A stretch of 64,000 bases of DNA, from the NCBI GenBank assembly GCA_041653875.1, contig JBAZEM010000008.1:31599-95598 (forward strand), written 5' to 3'. Positions 31,572-40,761 of the stretch are shown piece after piece; position 1 is the stretch's first letter; each line of letters opens with the position of its first letter. Under the pieces are notes generated by a model. The model was given only the letters and a program-made list of their open reading frames with translations. It was not told the origin of the DNA and searched no databases. The DNA comes from VSJD01 sp041653875. GTDB lineage: Bacteria > Verrucomicrobiota > Kiritimatiellia > JAAZAB01. The position numbers were made by a program, and so were the translations under genes.

Positions 31572-34139
31572 ATGCATGCGACACAACAACATCCGGCGGT
31601 CACACGGCCTATCGAATTGCTGGCGCCCGCCGGCGGACTGGAAGCGGGCTACGCGGCCATTCATTACGGCGCCGACGCCATTTATCTCGGGTTGCCCCGG
31701 TTCTCCGCCCGGGCCGAGGCCGCGAATTTTTCGTTGGAAGATGTGGCCGCCATCACCGGTTATGCCCATTCGCGTCCGGTTCGGCGGCGGGTTTATGTGA
31801 CGGTCAACACCCTTGTTCAAGAACACGAGCTTGATGAGTTGGTGGATGCCCTGGCCGCGGTTGCCGCACTCGGCGTGGATGCGGTTATTGTGCAAGACTT
31901 TGGGGTGTATCGCATCCTCCGCCGGCATTTCCCGGGATTGCGCCTGCATGCCAGCACCCAGATGGCCATCCATAACCGGCCGGGCGTTGAACTGGCCCGC
32001 GAACTGGGCTTTGCGCGCGTCACCCTGGCCCGCGAACTGACCCTGGAAGAAGTGGTTGACATTGCCTCCCTGCCGGGCATTGAAACCGAAGTCTTCATTC
32101 ATGGCGCGTTGTGTTACGGTTACAGCGGCTTGTGCCTGTATTCCTCGCATCTGCTTGGCCGCAGTGGTAACCGCGGCCGCTGTGCCTATCTCTGCCGCGA
32201 CCAGTATCGGCAGGGAGCTGAAAGCCAATTTGTCTTCTCCATGAAAGACCTGGCCTTGCCGGAGTTTGTGCCGCAACTCCGCCGCGCCGGCGTGGCGGCC
32301 TTGAAAATCGAGGGCCGCATGAAAAGTCCGCTGTATGTCGCCGCCGTGGTGAATTATTACCGCCAATTGCTCGACGGCAACCTTACGCCCGAAAAGGCCA
32401 GGAGCCTGGCCGCCGATATTCAAACCATCTTCAGCCGGCCCTGGACAAACCTGTTTTTGCCTAACCGCTGGAACCGGAACGCGATCGACCCGGAATATGT
32501 CGGGCACCGCGGGTATCCCATCGGGCGGGTCGAGAAGATCGTGCGCTTGGCCTCCGGGGAGGTGCGCCTGCGGTTTCATTCCTCCCAGCCGCTTGAAGTT
32601 CACGACGGGATCCAGATGGACGTGCCCGGGTTGCCGCGGCCTTATGGGTTTGCGGTGGAGCGCTTGCGCGTGCTGGATGGCGCCGCCGCGCAAACGGGAT
32701 TGGTCTTCGAGGCCCCCGCCGGCGCGCTCGTGGAGGTGGCCTTGCCGGGCGATCATCCCGAGATTCCGGAAGATGCCGTGGTCTATTGCGCATCCTCGCA
32801 GGAAATCAAACGACGCTATCGCTTCGAAAAACCCAAGCCCGGCCTGTTCCGGATCCGTTGTCCGGTTAATTTTGAGGTGCAGATCGAGCCTGACAGGATT
32901 CGGGCGACCGCCACCTTGGTCGGGGCAACGGCGCTTCCGCGAAGCGCCGCTACGATTGCGGCGATAATCGAGGTCGCGGGTCAATTCCATGCGGCGCGCG
33001 ATGCCGATCGAATGCGCGTGGCTGTCGAACAGGCGTTCGGCAAATTGGGCGCCACCCGGTTTGCGGCGGCCCAGCTGACCGTGCGCAATCCCCAGGCATG
33101 CTTTGTTCCTGTTTCGCTCCTTAACCAGGTGCGGCGGCAAATAACCGACCAGTTGGAAGCGCGCTATCGGGAGGCCTTGTCCGCCGGCATAACCCAAGTC
33201 AAGTCTGCGTTAGCGATCGCGCCTATAGACCCTTTGCCGCAGGCCGTTGTGCCGCAGACTGCCACCCGGTGGCGCCTGCAAACGGACCAGCCCGCCTGGT
33301 TGGAAACCTTTGAAGATGCGGACTGGCGGGACTTGGACGAAGTCGTGCTGGAAGCGCCACCCGATGCAACGGACGCGTTCGATGCGGGTCTGCGCCGCCT
33401 GGCCGAATGCGTCGGTTCAGCGCGCCTGCGGATAGCCTTGCCGGCGATCGTGCGACGGTGGGAACATGCCGCGCTGCAAAAAACCATTCGACGCCTGATC
33501 GACGCCAATTGGCGCAAATGGCAGGCGGCCAATCCGGGCGCCTGGGGTTTGCTTCGCGCCGCGGGCGCCGAGCGGCCGGGGGTAAAACTCGATCTGTCAG
33601 CCGACTGGCCGATGTACGTGTTAAATCATGTGGCGGCGGAGCAGGCGCTGGCGCTGGGCGCGACGCGCCTGACGCTTTCGCCGGAAGATGATGGCGACAA
33701 CCTGCGGCGCCTGCTGGCGGTGGTGGGCGACAAGGCCGTGGTGATTGTGTATCAGGATACGCCGCTCATGACGTCGGAAGCCTGCGTGTTGCCTGCCGTC
33801 GGGCCTGTCCGCCATAGCCTTGGCGGCGGCGGATGCGACCGGCGGGGGACCTGTCGTCCCGGCGAACCGGGATCCGGCGCTCCGGCGCTGACTTCATCGT
33901 TCGGCGGACAGGTGCGCGTGATTGCCCGGCATTGCCGTATGGTGGTTATCGATGAAAAGCCGTTCTGCCTGGCGCCGCATATTCCGGCGTTGACGGCCGC
34001 CGGCGCGCGGATCCTGCGCGCCGATTTTATGTATCGGGAATACACCGGCGACCAAGTGCGCTCCATCTGGCGCCGCCTGCGCGCCGGCCAAACGATCCCC
34101 GGCACGCATGCCGCTAATTTCGAGCGAGGCTTGCGGTGA
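31572..34139 (+). CDS. U32 family peptidase / RlhA-like protein with embedded repeat
   Basis: An 855-residue U32 protein. The N-terminal barrel has ELLAPAGGLEAGYAAIHYGA and the signature EVFIHGALCYGYSGLCLYSS; cysteines after it (GRCAYLCRDQY) fit an iron-sulfur or zinc site. A long C-terminal part resembles DUF3656-containing U32 proteins such as YhbU/RlhA, which act in tRNA or rRNA hydroxylation; older members were called collagenases. About 30 residues near 745-775 (GPVRHSLGGGG, CDRRGTCRPGEPGSG) are encoded by a palindromic element (33800-33890) and look out of place. The 3' end is duplicated beyond the neighbouring ATPase gene. Confidence 0.88.
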   Translation: MHATQQHPAVTRPIELLAPAGGLEAGYAAIHYGADAIYLGLPRFSARAEAANFSLEDVAAITGYAHSRPVRRRVYVTVNTLVQEHELDELVDALAAVAALGVDAVIVQDFGVYRILRRHFPGLRLHASTQMAIHNRPGVELARELGFARVTLARELTLEEVVDIASLPGIETEVFIHGALCYGYSGLCLYSSHLLGRSGNRGRCAYLCRDQYRQGAESQFVFSMKDLALPEFVPQLRRAGVAALKIEGRMKSPLYVAAVVNYYRQLLDGNLTPEKARSLAADIQTIFSRPWTNLFLPNRWNRNAIDPEYVGHRGYPIGRVEKIVRLASGEVRLRFHSSQPLEVHDGIQMDVPGLPRPYGFAVERLRVLDGAAAQTGLVFEAPAGALVEVALPGDHPEIPEDAVVYCASSQEIKRRYRFEKPKPGLFRIRCPVNFEVQIEPDRIRATATLVGATALPRSAATIAAIIEVAGQFHAARDADRMRVAVEQAFGKLGATRFAAAQLTVRNPQACFVPVSLLNQVRRQITDQLEARYREALSAGITQVKSALAIAPIDPLPQAVVPQTATRWRLQTDQPAWLETFEDADWRDLDEVVLEAPPDATDAFDAGLRRLAECVGSARLRIALPAIVRRWEHAALQKTIRRLIDANWRKWQAANPGAWGLLRAAGAERPGVKLDLSADWPMYVLNHVAAEQALALGATRLTLSPEDDGDNLRRLLAVVGDKAVVIVYQDTPLMTSEACVLPAVGPVRHSLGGGGCDRRGTCRPGEPGSGAPALTSSFGGQVRVIARHCRMVVIDEKPFCLAPHIPALTAAGARILRADFMYREYTGDQVRSIWRRLRAGQTIPGTHAANFERGLR

Positions 34140-34148
34140 AGCCGAAGG
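34076..34148. repeat. Direct repeat, left copy (3' end of the U32 gene)
   Basis: About 73 bp covering the last 20 codons of the U32 gene and a few bases beyond recur at 35765-35837 with about three mismatches. The two copies flank the DUF4143 ATPase gene. Confidence 0.88.
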
Positions 34149-34528
34149 AACGCCTGGTCTTATTTTCCGGCGATTGTTGGCAATGGATCAGTGACAATGG
34201 GGGTGTAGATGCGGTTCGACTTGTCCGCCTACGGTGGATAGAACCGCAGATTGCCGTCCTGTCTCGCCTGGGCGAAACGCTATGGCGGAGCACGGCCGGC
34301 GGAGACTGGCGAACGGCCACTACATCTGATATACTTGTCATGTTTATGCCCCCACCCCCCCCCGTGTTTTTGGGGCTGAAACTCGGGCCTAAACAATCTG
34401 TTTGCGACTGGGAGTTAACCGCAATAGTCGTTCGCGTCAATTAAAAATATTGCTGTTTCCAACGTTCAATGCGCCCATAAAAACAAATGGCTTGACGATG
34501 ATATAGTAAATCTGTATTTTCATTCATC
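34140..34528. other. Intergenic region before the DUF4143 ATPase
   Basis: I find no convincing gene in these 389 bp. An open frame (34136-34444) has no recognisable domain and is composed partly of palindromic words (cttgtccgcctacggtgga; tcgcctgggcgaaacgctat), so I do not call it. The last 90 bp are AT-rich and carry the ATPase promoter. Confidence 0.7.
34492..34520 (+). promoter_or_regulatory. Predicted promoter of the DUF4143 ATPase, possibly leaderless
   Basis: TTGACG (34492-34497), a 17-bp spacer and TATTTT (34515-34520). Transcription would start near 34527, only about two bases before the ATG at 34529, so the message may be leaderless. Confidence 0.55.
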
Positions 34529-35683
34529 ATGTATAAGCGAATCTTGTCATTGGAAAAATCCAGCGCGGAATCGTGCTTTCTTTGGGGACCCAGGCAAACC
34601 GGGAAAAGCACGCTATTAATGACTTTGTTCCCCGGAGCAAGGCGTTACGATTTGCTTCTATCCGACGTTTATCGCCGGTTATTAAGTAACCCCGCTTTAC
34701 TTCGTGAAGATTTGGCGGCCGAAGCCGCATGCACGATTTCTCCTCCGGTCATTATCGATGAGGTGCAAAAAATACCTGAACTGATGGATGAAATTCATTG
34801 GCTGATTGAAAATAGCGGGCGTCGTTTCATTTTATGCGGATCGAGCGCCCGTAAATTAAAGCGTAAACATGCCAACTTGCTCGGCGGACGCGCTGTTCGT
34901 TACGAACTGCGCCCACTGGTCTTTCCCGAAATCCCCGAATTTTCGCTGGATCGGGCCTTGAATGCCGGATTACTTCCCAGACATTATAACCACGCGCATC
35001 CAGCGCAACTGATCAGGTCATACGTTGGCGACTATCTCAAGGAAGAAATTGCGGATGAGGCGTTGACCCGCAATGTGCCCGCATTTAGCCGGTTTTTGGA
35101 GGTTGCGGCTCTATCCAACGGAGAAATCATTAATTTTAATAATATTGCCGCCGACTGCGGCGTCAGCGCCCCAACCGTCAAAAGTTATTTTGAAATCCTG
35201 TCCGATACGCTTGTCGGTTCGTTTCTTCCGGCCTTTGCCAAAAGGGCCAAGCGCAGACTGATTGGCGCGCCAAAATATTACTTTTTCGACGTTGGAATTG
35301 TGTCCGGTCTGGCGCGCAGAGGAAAAGTGGAACCGGGTTCCGAACTCTTCGGCAAAGCATTGGAACATTTTATCCTGATGGAATTACTTGCGCACACCCG
35401 CTATTCGGAATTGTTTTATCCTATTGCTTATTGGCGAACCGCATCCCAGTTCGAGGTCGATTTCATTCTGGGCGACGCGGAGCTGGCCATTGAAGTAAAA
35501 GCATCCGATTCGGTGTCGGATAAGCATATGAAAGGACTGCGCGCGTTCAAAGAAGAGCATTCGTCCGCGCGTTGTGTGCTTGTGTCGCGCGATCCTTGTT
35601 CGCGGCGGACGAAGGACGGCGTTGAAATCATGCCCTGGCGCATTTTCCTGAACAACCTTTGGGAGCAAAAAATTATCCGTTAA
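34529..35683 (+). CDS. AAA ATPase with C-terminal DUF4143
   Basis: A 384-residue ATPase. Walker A is GPRQTGKST (20-28) and Walker B is VIIDEVQK (from 74). A sensor-like serine-rich strand is FILCGSSARKLK. The C-terminal DUF4143 domain has a PD-(D/E)xK-like stretch (QFEVDFIL then ELAIEVKAS), as in restriction-type nuclease folds. Such ATPases are common, often single, mobile-looking genes of unknown role. GC content is visibly lower than in the U32 gene. It lies alone between two copies of the U32 3' end, which supports acquisition by insertion. Confidence 0.9.
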   Translation: MYKRILSLEKSSAESCFLWGPRQTGKSTLLMTLFPGARRYDLLLSDVYRRLLSNPALLREDLAAEAACTISPPVIIDEVQKIPELMDEIHWLIENSGRRFILCGSSARKLKRKHANLLGGRAVRYELRPLVFPEIPEFSLDRALNAGLLPRHYNHAHPAQLIRSYVGDYLKEEIADEALTRNVPAFSRFLEVAALSNGEIINFNNIAADCGVSAPTVKSYFEILSDTLVGSFLPAFAKRAKRRLIGAPKYYFFDVGIVSGLARRGKVEPGSELFGKALEHFILMELLAHTRYSELFYPIAYWRTASQFEVDFILGDAELAIEVKASDSVSDKHMKGLRAFKEEHSSARCVLVSRDPCSRRTKDGVEIMPWRIFLNNLWEQKIIR

Positions 35684-36040
35684 TCGCATTTTTTTTGAAG
35701 ATGATCGTAGATATGGCCGTTGTTGCGAATGGCTGTTTCAGCAGACGGCCGCCTATGCGCGGATCCTGCGCGCCGGCCAAACGATCCCCGGCACGCATGC
35801 CGCTAATTTCGAGCGAGGTTTGAGGTGAAGCCGAAGAAAAGTTGCGTCAATAAAATGTATTAGGAAATTTATAAAACTATTGTAATTTCTCTAATTACAC
35901 TATAAATTCCAGTGAAATTTCATCATAGGATAAGTCGAATGCTGGTTGCGGGCATAGTTTAGGACGGCAAAAATCGGGACGAATCGGCGTTGATTCCGCA
36001 ATGCGAAATCAACAAGCTCGTGCAACATTCAGGTGTTATT
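35684..36040. other. Intergenic region with a second copy of the U32 gene 3' end
   Basis: The segment 35746-35837 repeats the end of the U32 gene (see 34076-34148). Compared with the original, 63 bp are missing between two occurrences of cctgcgcgcc (34013 and 34076), an in-frame loss. The rest (35840-36020) is AT-rich with no gene. A weak promoter candidate is TTGTAA (35880-35885) and TATAAA (35901-35906) with a short 15-bp spacer. Confidence 0.75.
35765..35837. repeat. Direct repeat, right copy (U32 gene 3'-end fragment)
   Basis: This is the right partner of the repeat at 34076-34148. It ends with the same tgaagccgaag that follows the U32 stop codon, so the duplicated stretch includes the native stop and 3' flank. 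Confidence 0.88.
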
Positions 36041-38077
36041 ATGCATAGCCGGCGTTATTGGTCGTGGGGTGGAGTTGCGTTGGTCCTGTCTGTTGGGGCT
36101 TTTTTCCGGCTGATGTGGCTGGGGGAGTCGGCTTTCCGGGCCGACACAATTATATTTTATGATTTCTGCCACAGGGCGATAACCGCGCGGCAGATTTTTT
36201 TCAACTGGTTTCAAGTGTTCTCGGCGACGGAACAATTTCCGTTTGCGGTGGCCTTTGCCAAAGGATTTATTGACTGGCTGCATTTGCCGGTAACAGATTT
36301 CACGATTCGTTTGTCTGGCGCGCTCTTTGGCATTATGACGGTGCTGTTCGCCTTCCTGGCCGGTCGGGAATTGAATGGGCGGCGATTCGGTCTTTTCTTT
36401 GCGCTGGTGCTGGCCTGTAACCCGTTTCATATCCAGCTGTCGCGCGAGGCCTATTTTTACCCGCCGCTCGTGCTGGGCGCCGCCATGCAGTTATACTCGG
36501 TTCTGTGGTTGTTCCGGCGCCGCCGTGTTCCCGGTTATCTACCCTGGCATTTCCACGTGCTGGCCGGGATTGGTTTTTTCCTGTTGACCTATAGTCATTT
36601 TTCCGGCTGGTGGCTGGCCGCTTTGGTGGTTCCCATTATGTTGGGGACGCTGATTTGGCGTATCCGCAGGCTATCCGGACGCGGTCGCGACCTGATAAGC
36701 TGGCTCGTTGTTTATGGCGTCGTTGGTGTGCCTCTCTTGTTCTGCGAATGGGGTGTGCCATTTGTATTGTCGCGGTTTGTGAATTCGGAAGTTAAGGAAA
36801 GTTGGGTTCGCCAAGTAGGGGCGCGCTCGCTTTCGATTTTCGATGCTCCCGGCCGATTGGCGGAAGGCATGTCGTTCGGCGCCACCCCGCTTGGCATTGG
36901 GCTGCTCGTATTGGCCGGCCTGTTTCTGGCGATCTATTTCATCAAACATCGTCTCTGGAACGGGCGATATGGCCTTGTGTTGCTCATGCTGTTTGGCGCA
37001 TTGAGCCTGTATGCGCCGGCCTCCGTGCTTCAAGCGGTCAATTTTGCCCAACGGCATGTATCCGTGGTTCTGCCATTGTTCCTGATTCTCCTCGCGGCGG
37101 GATTGTGGCATTTATCGGTGCCGGGCCGCCGGCTCGGACTGAAGCCGGGGTTGCGCCGTATGATGGTTTATGGTGCGGCAGGGGTCGCGCTTGCGGCGCT
37201 GCTTCCCCCGGCGTGGTGGAGTATCCGGATCACCGGCAACCCTATTCCATACAAGGATGTTGCGCGTTGGTGCGATACGCAATTGCCCCCGCGCACCCTG
37301 GTGATTGGCGAACGCTGGTTTGATCCTTGGAATGAATTGCGTGTGCATAATTCCACCAATGTCTATTTTACCTTCACCGTGCCATCGGAGCCGATGGACG
37401 TGTTCGAGCGGTTAAACTGGCCGGCCACAGCCAAAGAGTTTTTTAAACATTTTCCGGATGCCGCTTATCTGGAGTATGGCAAGAGCGCCCGAAACTGGCG
37501 GGGTGTGGTTTCGAACGTCTATTTTGCGCGGCAGGTCACGTTCACCAACAAGGCTGGAATCAATCTGGCAAAGTATGGGGTGGCCTTTCGCGATGAATTT
37601 TACAGTCCGGCCATGGATGGTCTGCTTGCCACCATTTTCTACAACACGCGCGAGGACGTCATCCGGCATGCGCGCGAACAGGGCCAGACATCGCTGGTGT
37701 TGTATGCGCCTTCCTGGGGCTATATCAAGCTCTGGCAGCAACTGAAGGATTTCCGCGACTGGCGGATTTTGGAAGACAAGGCTGCGCTGGATATCTACAA
37801 TCTTGCCGATCGGACCAGCAATGTTTCCCTTTTGATCAGCGGCATGGCCGTCAATGGAAGCAAGCGCGTGCGTTTTGGCATGCTCGGGCAGGCCGATTTT
37901 CAGAACCTGCGGCTGGCCGAGTGGCGCATCGAACGTGTTTCGTTGAAGCCCGGTTTGAACCAGTTCGTTCTGACGGATGCGCTCTGGTCCGTGTCCAAAA
38001 TCCCCTTGCTGGTGGACCGGGTGGAGGTTCTGGCGGAAGAGGTCGGAGATCAGAGGTCGGAAATCGGCCGGAAATGA
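36041..38077 (+). CDS. Membrane glycosyltransferase, GT39/ArnT-like (GT-C fold)
   Basis: A 678-residue inner-membrane protein. The first periplasmic loop has an acidic motif after helix one (LGESAFRADTIIFYD), as in GT-C enzymes that use polyprenyl-phosphate sugars. Around ten hydrophobic helices follow up to about residue 410, then a soluble periplasmic domain. It probably adds a sugar to a lipid-linked glycan or protein outside the membrane. I use the ATG at 36041 with the weak site AGGTG in front; a TTG 17 codons earlier is possible. The last dozen residues (EVGDQRSEIGRK) come from a tandem repeat like that at 1537-1611. Confidence 0.75.
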   Translation: MHSRRYWSWGGVALVLSVGAFFRLMWLGESAFRADTIIFYDFCHRAITARQIFFNWFQVFSATEQFPFAVAFAKGFIDWLHLPVTDFTIRLSGALFGIMTVLFAFLAGRELNGRRFGLFFALVLACNPFHIQLSREAYFYPPLVLGAAMQLYSVLWLFRRRRVPGYLPWHFHVLAGIGFFLLTYSHFSGWWLAALVVPIMLGTLIWRIRRLSGRGRDLISWLVVYGVVGVPLLFCEWGVPFVLSRFVNSEVKESWVRQVGARSLSIFDAPGRLAEGMSFGATPLGIGLLVLAGLFLAIYFIKHRLWNGRYGLVLLMLFGALSLYAPASVLQAVNFAQRHVSVVLPLFLILLAAGLWHLSVPGRRLGLKPGLRRMMVYGAAGVALAALLPPAWWSIRITGNPIPYKDVARWCDTQLPPRTLVIGERWFDPWNELRVHNSTNVYFTFTVPSEPMDVFERLNWPATAKEFFKHFPDAAYLEYGKSARNWRGVVSNVYFARQVTFTNKAGINLAKYGVAFRDEFYSPAMDGLLATIFYNTREDVIRHAREQGQTSLVLYAPSWGYIKLWQQLKDFRDWRILEDKAALDIYNLADRTSNVSLLISGMAVNGSKRVRFGMLGQADFQNLRLAEWRIERVSLKPGLNQFVLTDALWSVSKIPLLVDRVEVLAEEVGDQRSEIGRK

Positions 38078-38203
38078 GACGGAACGGTGGCCTGGTCGAG
38101 ATCGTCGACATACGGCGAATAAAGCAAACGTTTCGCGACCACGTCGCGAGCCTGGCAGCCATGGCAAGTCCATACAACCCAAACAATTTGAGTACATCTT
38201 GCC

Positions 38204-39403
38204 ATGAGTAGTCGGCCAAAAATTGCGCTCTGGTTCCGGTATGGGGCAGCCGATCATGTCGAATTATTCCCTGCCATTGTCGAGATTGTACGCCGGTTGG
38301 CAAGCCAAGCCGAAGTGCATTATTTCAGCCTGCGTGGGCTGAAGCCGATTCCCGAAATAATCGAGGGATCTGTCGTGTTCCACATCTTGCCGTTCAGCAT
38401 CAATCGCGCGTCATCTATGGATAAATTTCTGAAAACAGGCCTGTGGTTGATCTGCCTTCCCTGGCTGGCGCTACAATGCCGCCGGCTGGGTATTAACCTG
38501 GTCTATATTGAGGAAACCATCCCGTTGTCCGCCATGATTGCCCGCATTTTTTTTGGAAATAAAGTTGCGATCACGATCGCCGATTTCTTTGTCAATATCT
38601 ATATGATGAGCCATCCGATTTGGCGTCCTCTTGGGCGCCTGATTAACGCCGTTGATTTGGCGTCATGGCGCCGATTGCCATTAATTTTTACGCGGGTGCA
38701 GTACACCAAAACATACTTGGTCCGTAAGGGATTCGAACCCGATCGGATTGTCCCTGTGTATGACGCGTGCGACTTTTCGATCTATCGCCCCGGAGATCGG
38801 AAAGCGGCCAGGGCTGCATTCGATTATCATGACGATCATGTGGTGTTGGTCAATCATGGCTATATGCACCCAAATAAGGGCAACGATAAAATTATTATAT
38901 GGGTTGCATCGTTGCGCGACAGTTTGCCGGCCTTGAGGTTTATGCTGGTTGGCTCCGGGCCGGATATGGCGCGTTTGCAGCAAATTGTCCGCGATTTGCA
39001 TGCCGAGGACGTTGTTCGCTTCACGGGATGGCTCAAATCTCCCGAGATGGTGACGACGGCCCTGAATGCGGGCGACATAGGCTTGGCCATGCGGGAGGGG
39101 CAGGAATCGGATAATTTTCATGTTACCAGCGCGCTGGTGCATAACATGGCCTGCGGCTTGCCCGTGCTGGCGGCGCGGCTCCAAGGTATGGTCGAGATTG
39201 TGCGCGAAGGTGAAACCGGACTGCTCTTCGATCCGAATTCCCGGGAAGAGTTCGCGGCACAGTTGACGACGCTTGCGCAATCGCGGGATTTGCGAGCGCG
39301 TTGTGGCGCCGCGGGCTATAGAGTGGCGCGGGATTTGTTCGATGTTCGAGCCGTCGCTGAAAAAACGGCGGTTCCGCTTCTGGCGCTGATGAAACAGCCG
39401 TAA
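38204..39403 (+). CDS. Glycosyltransferase family 4
   Basis: A 399-residue GT-B enzyme. The acceptor domain (1-190) is followed by the nucleotide-sugar domain, with LVNHGYMHPNKGNDKIIIW, FMLVGSGPDMARLQQIV, VRFTGWLKSPEM and the E-x7-E region (NMACGLPVLAARLQGMVEIV then EGETGLLF). It is probably cytoplasmic or membrane-associated and adds a hexose to a growing polysaccharide. It begins the run of surface-glycan genes, 126 bp after the GT39-like gene. Confidence 0.88.
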   Translation: MSSRPKIALWFRYGAADHVELFPAIVEIVRRLASQAEVHYFSLRGLKPIPEIIEGSVVFHILPFSINRASSMDKFLKTGLWLICLPWLALQCRRLGINLVYIEETIPLSAMIARIFFGNKVAITIADFFVNIYMMSHPIWRPLGRLINAVDLASWRRLPLIFTRVQYTKTYLVRKGFEPDRIVPVYDACDFSIYRPGDRKAARAAFDYHDDHVVLVNHGYMHPNKGNDKIIIWVASLRDSLPALRFMLVGSGPDMARLQQIVRDLHAEDVVRFTGWLKSPEMVTTALNAGDIGLAMREGQESDNFHVTSALVHNMACGLPVLAARLQGMVEIVREGETGLLFDPNSREEFAAQLTTLAQSRDLRARCGAAGYRVARDLFDVRAVAEKTAVPLLALMKQP

Positions 39404-39538
39404 TTCAAGGCAGGGCAAATTATTCCATTTATGATCCGGTCACAGACATGCATGAAACATTCAGATGTCGGCTATGTTGACTATGAGCGATGAGTGCGGC
39501 GAATTTACAGACAAGATTCAAGGCTGGATGTTGACGCC

Positions 39539-40072
39539 ATGAAAAAAATAAATTATGGATGCGGCAGTGATTACCGTGAAGGTTGGATTAACATAGATGT
39601 CATGGAAGAGACGAAATGGCGCACCGAAGTGCACCGTCCTGATTTGCTGATTGTCGCCGATGATCCAGTGTTGCCATTTGAAGACGCCTCGATTGATTAC
39701 ATCTTGGCGGATAATGTCATCGAACACATCGAACGCCAGCGCATGCATGGGCTTTTAATGGAATTTCATAGGATACTTAAACCCGGCGGGATACTTGAAA
39801 TCTGGGCTCCGCACTTCAAGGGCGTCATGGTTAAATTTCTTGAACATGTGCGCGGATATGGGATCAATTCGTTTTGGTTTTATGAGCGCCATTTCGTAAT
39901 TCGGCAGGAATTGCTGCTTGCTACGCGCAGTCGTTGTTCAACAAAACGATGGATGCGTTGCGTGAATGTTCTCAATCCCCTGTTTAACTGGTCCAATACG
40001 TTCCAGCAGATTTGTGAAAAATACATGTTCGGCGGCTTTGAGGAGATTCATTATGTCATGCAGAGACGATAG
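39539..40072 (+). CDS. Class I SAM-dependent methyltransferase (first of three)
   Basis: A 177-residue protein. SAM-binding motif I is NYGCGSDYREGWINIDV (from residue 4), and ADNVIEHIERQRMHGLLMEF with LKPGGILEIWAP completes the core. I start at the ATG at 39539, directly before MKKINYGCGS; 15 upstream in-frame codons add nothing conserved. Methyltransferases of this short type in glycan clusters usually methylate sugar hydroxyls or cap chains, or act on small lipids; the acceptor is unknown. Confidence 0.8.
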   Translation: MKKINYGCGSDYREGWINIDVMEETKWRTEVHRPDLLIVADDPVLPFEDASIDYILADNVIEHIERQRMHGLLMEFHRILKPGGILEIWAPHFKGVMVKFLEHVRGYGINSFWFYERHFVIRQELLLATRSRCSTKRWMRCVNVLNPLFNWSNTFQQICEKYMFGGFEEIHYVMQRR

Positions 40073-40139
40073 CCATGTTCCTGTGGTAACAGGGTCGTAG
40101 GATATGTTTATTTACAGGCTTTTTTAACCGGACAGTAGG

Positions 40140-40700
40140 ATGAATATGATTAAATCAATTATAAATCAAATACTGTCAAGCCACAGAAATAAACTTTATA
40201 ATAATTATAATCACCCCGAGAGGTTGGCTCTTTTGCCGTATTGCATCGGTCGCGGGATAGATGTCGGGTGTGGTCATCGAAAGACGTCTGATAATTGCAT
40301 CGGAGTAGATGTTTTGGCTTCAGGAGAAATGGGGGCGGTAGGTTGTGTTAAGAATAAGCTCAGCAAGGCAGATGTGCAGGCATCAGGTGATAACCTTTAT
40401 ATGTTTCGCAACGAAGAGTTGGATTTTGTTGTTGCCAGGCACAACCTCGAGCATTATGTCGATGTGATAAAAACATTAAAAGAATGGAAGAGAGTATTAA
40501 AAAAACATGGGATATTAGGGGTCGTTCTGCCGGATGAGTCTGCCTTAAATACGATCGCATTAGATAGCACGCACAAGCATGTGTTCACTCAAAAGAGCTT
40601 TAACAATATTTTGAGTCTTATTGGAGGGTTCGAAATCATTCAAGAAAGCGTTGTTATTCCGAACTGGTCTTTTATGTGTGTTGCAAAAAAAATTGACTAA
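40140..40700 (+). CDS. Class I SAM-dependent methyltransferase (second of three)
   Basis: A 186-residue protein with motif I in GRGIDVGCGHRKTSDNCIGV (about 38-57), an ARHNLEHY motif and WKRVLKKHGILGVVLPDE. Its DNA is markedly AT-rich compared with the rest of the window, and Lys, Asn and Ile codons end in A or T. This suggests recent acquisition. The acceptor is unknown; the cluster position suggests glycan methylation. Confidence 0.8.
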   Translation: MNMIKSIINQILSSHRNKLYNNYNHPERLALLPYCIGRGIDVGCGHRKTSDNCIGVDVLASGEMGAVGCVKNKLSKADVQASGDNLYMFRNEELDFVVARHNLEHYVDVIKTLKEWKRVLKKHGILGVVLPDESALNTIALDSTHKHVFTQKSFNNILSLIGGFEIIQESVVIPNWSFMCVAKKID

Positions 40701-40761
40701 AGACATGTTGCAGACTCGATGGTAACATTAGGCTTTAAAAGTCAGCCGGATTTTTTTATCA

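Noticed and set aside
34136..34444. A 102-codon gene overlapping the U32 stop
   Set aside because: Its sequence is largely made of known palindromic words, shows no domain, and lies in the duplicated junction region.
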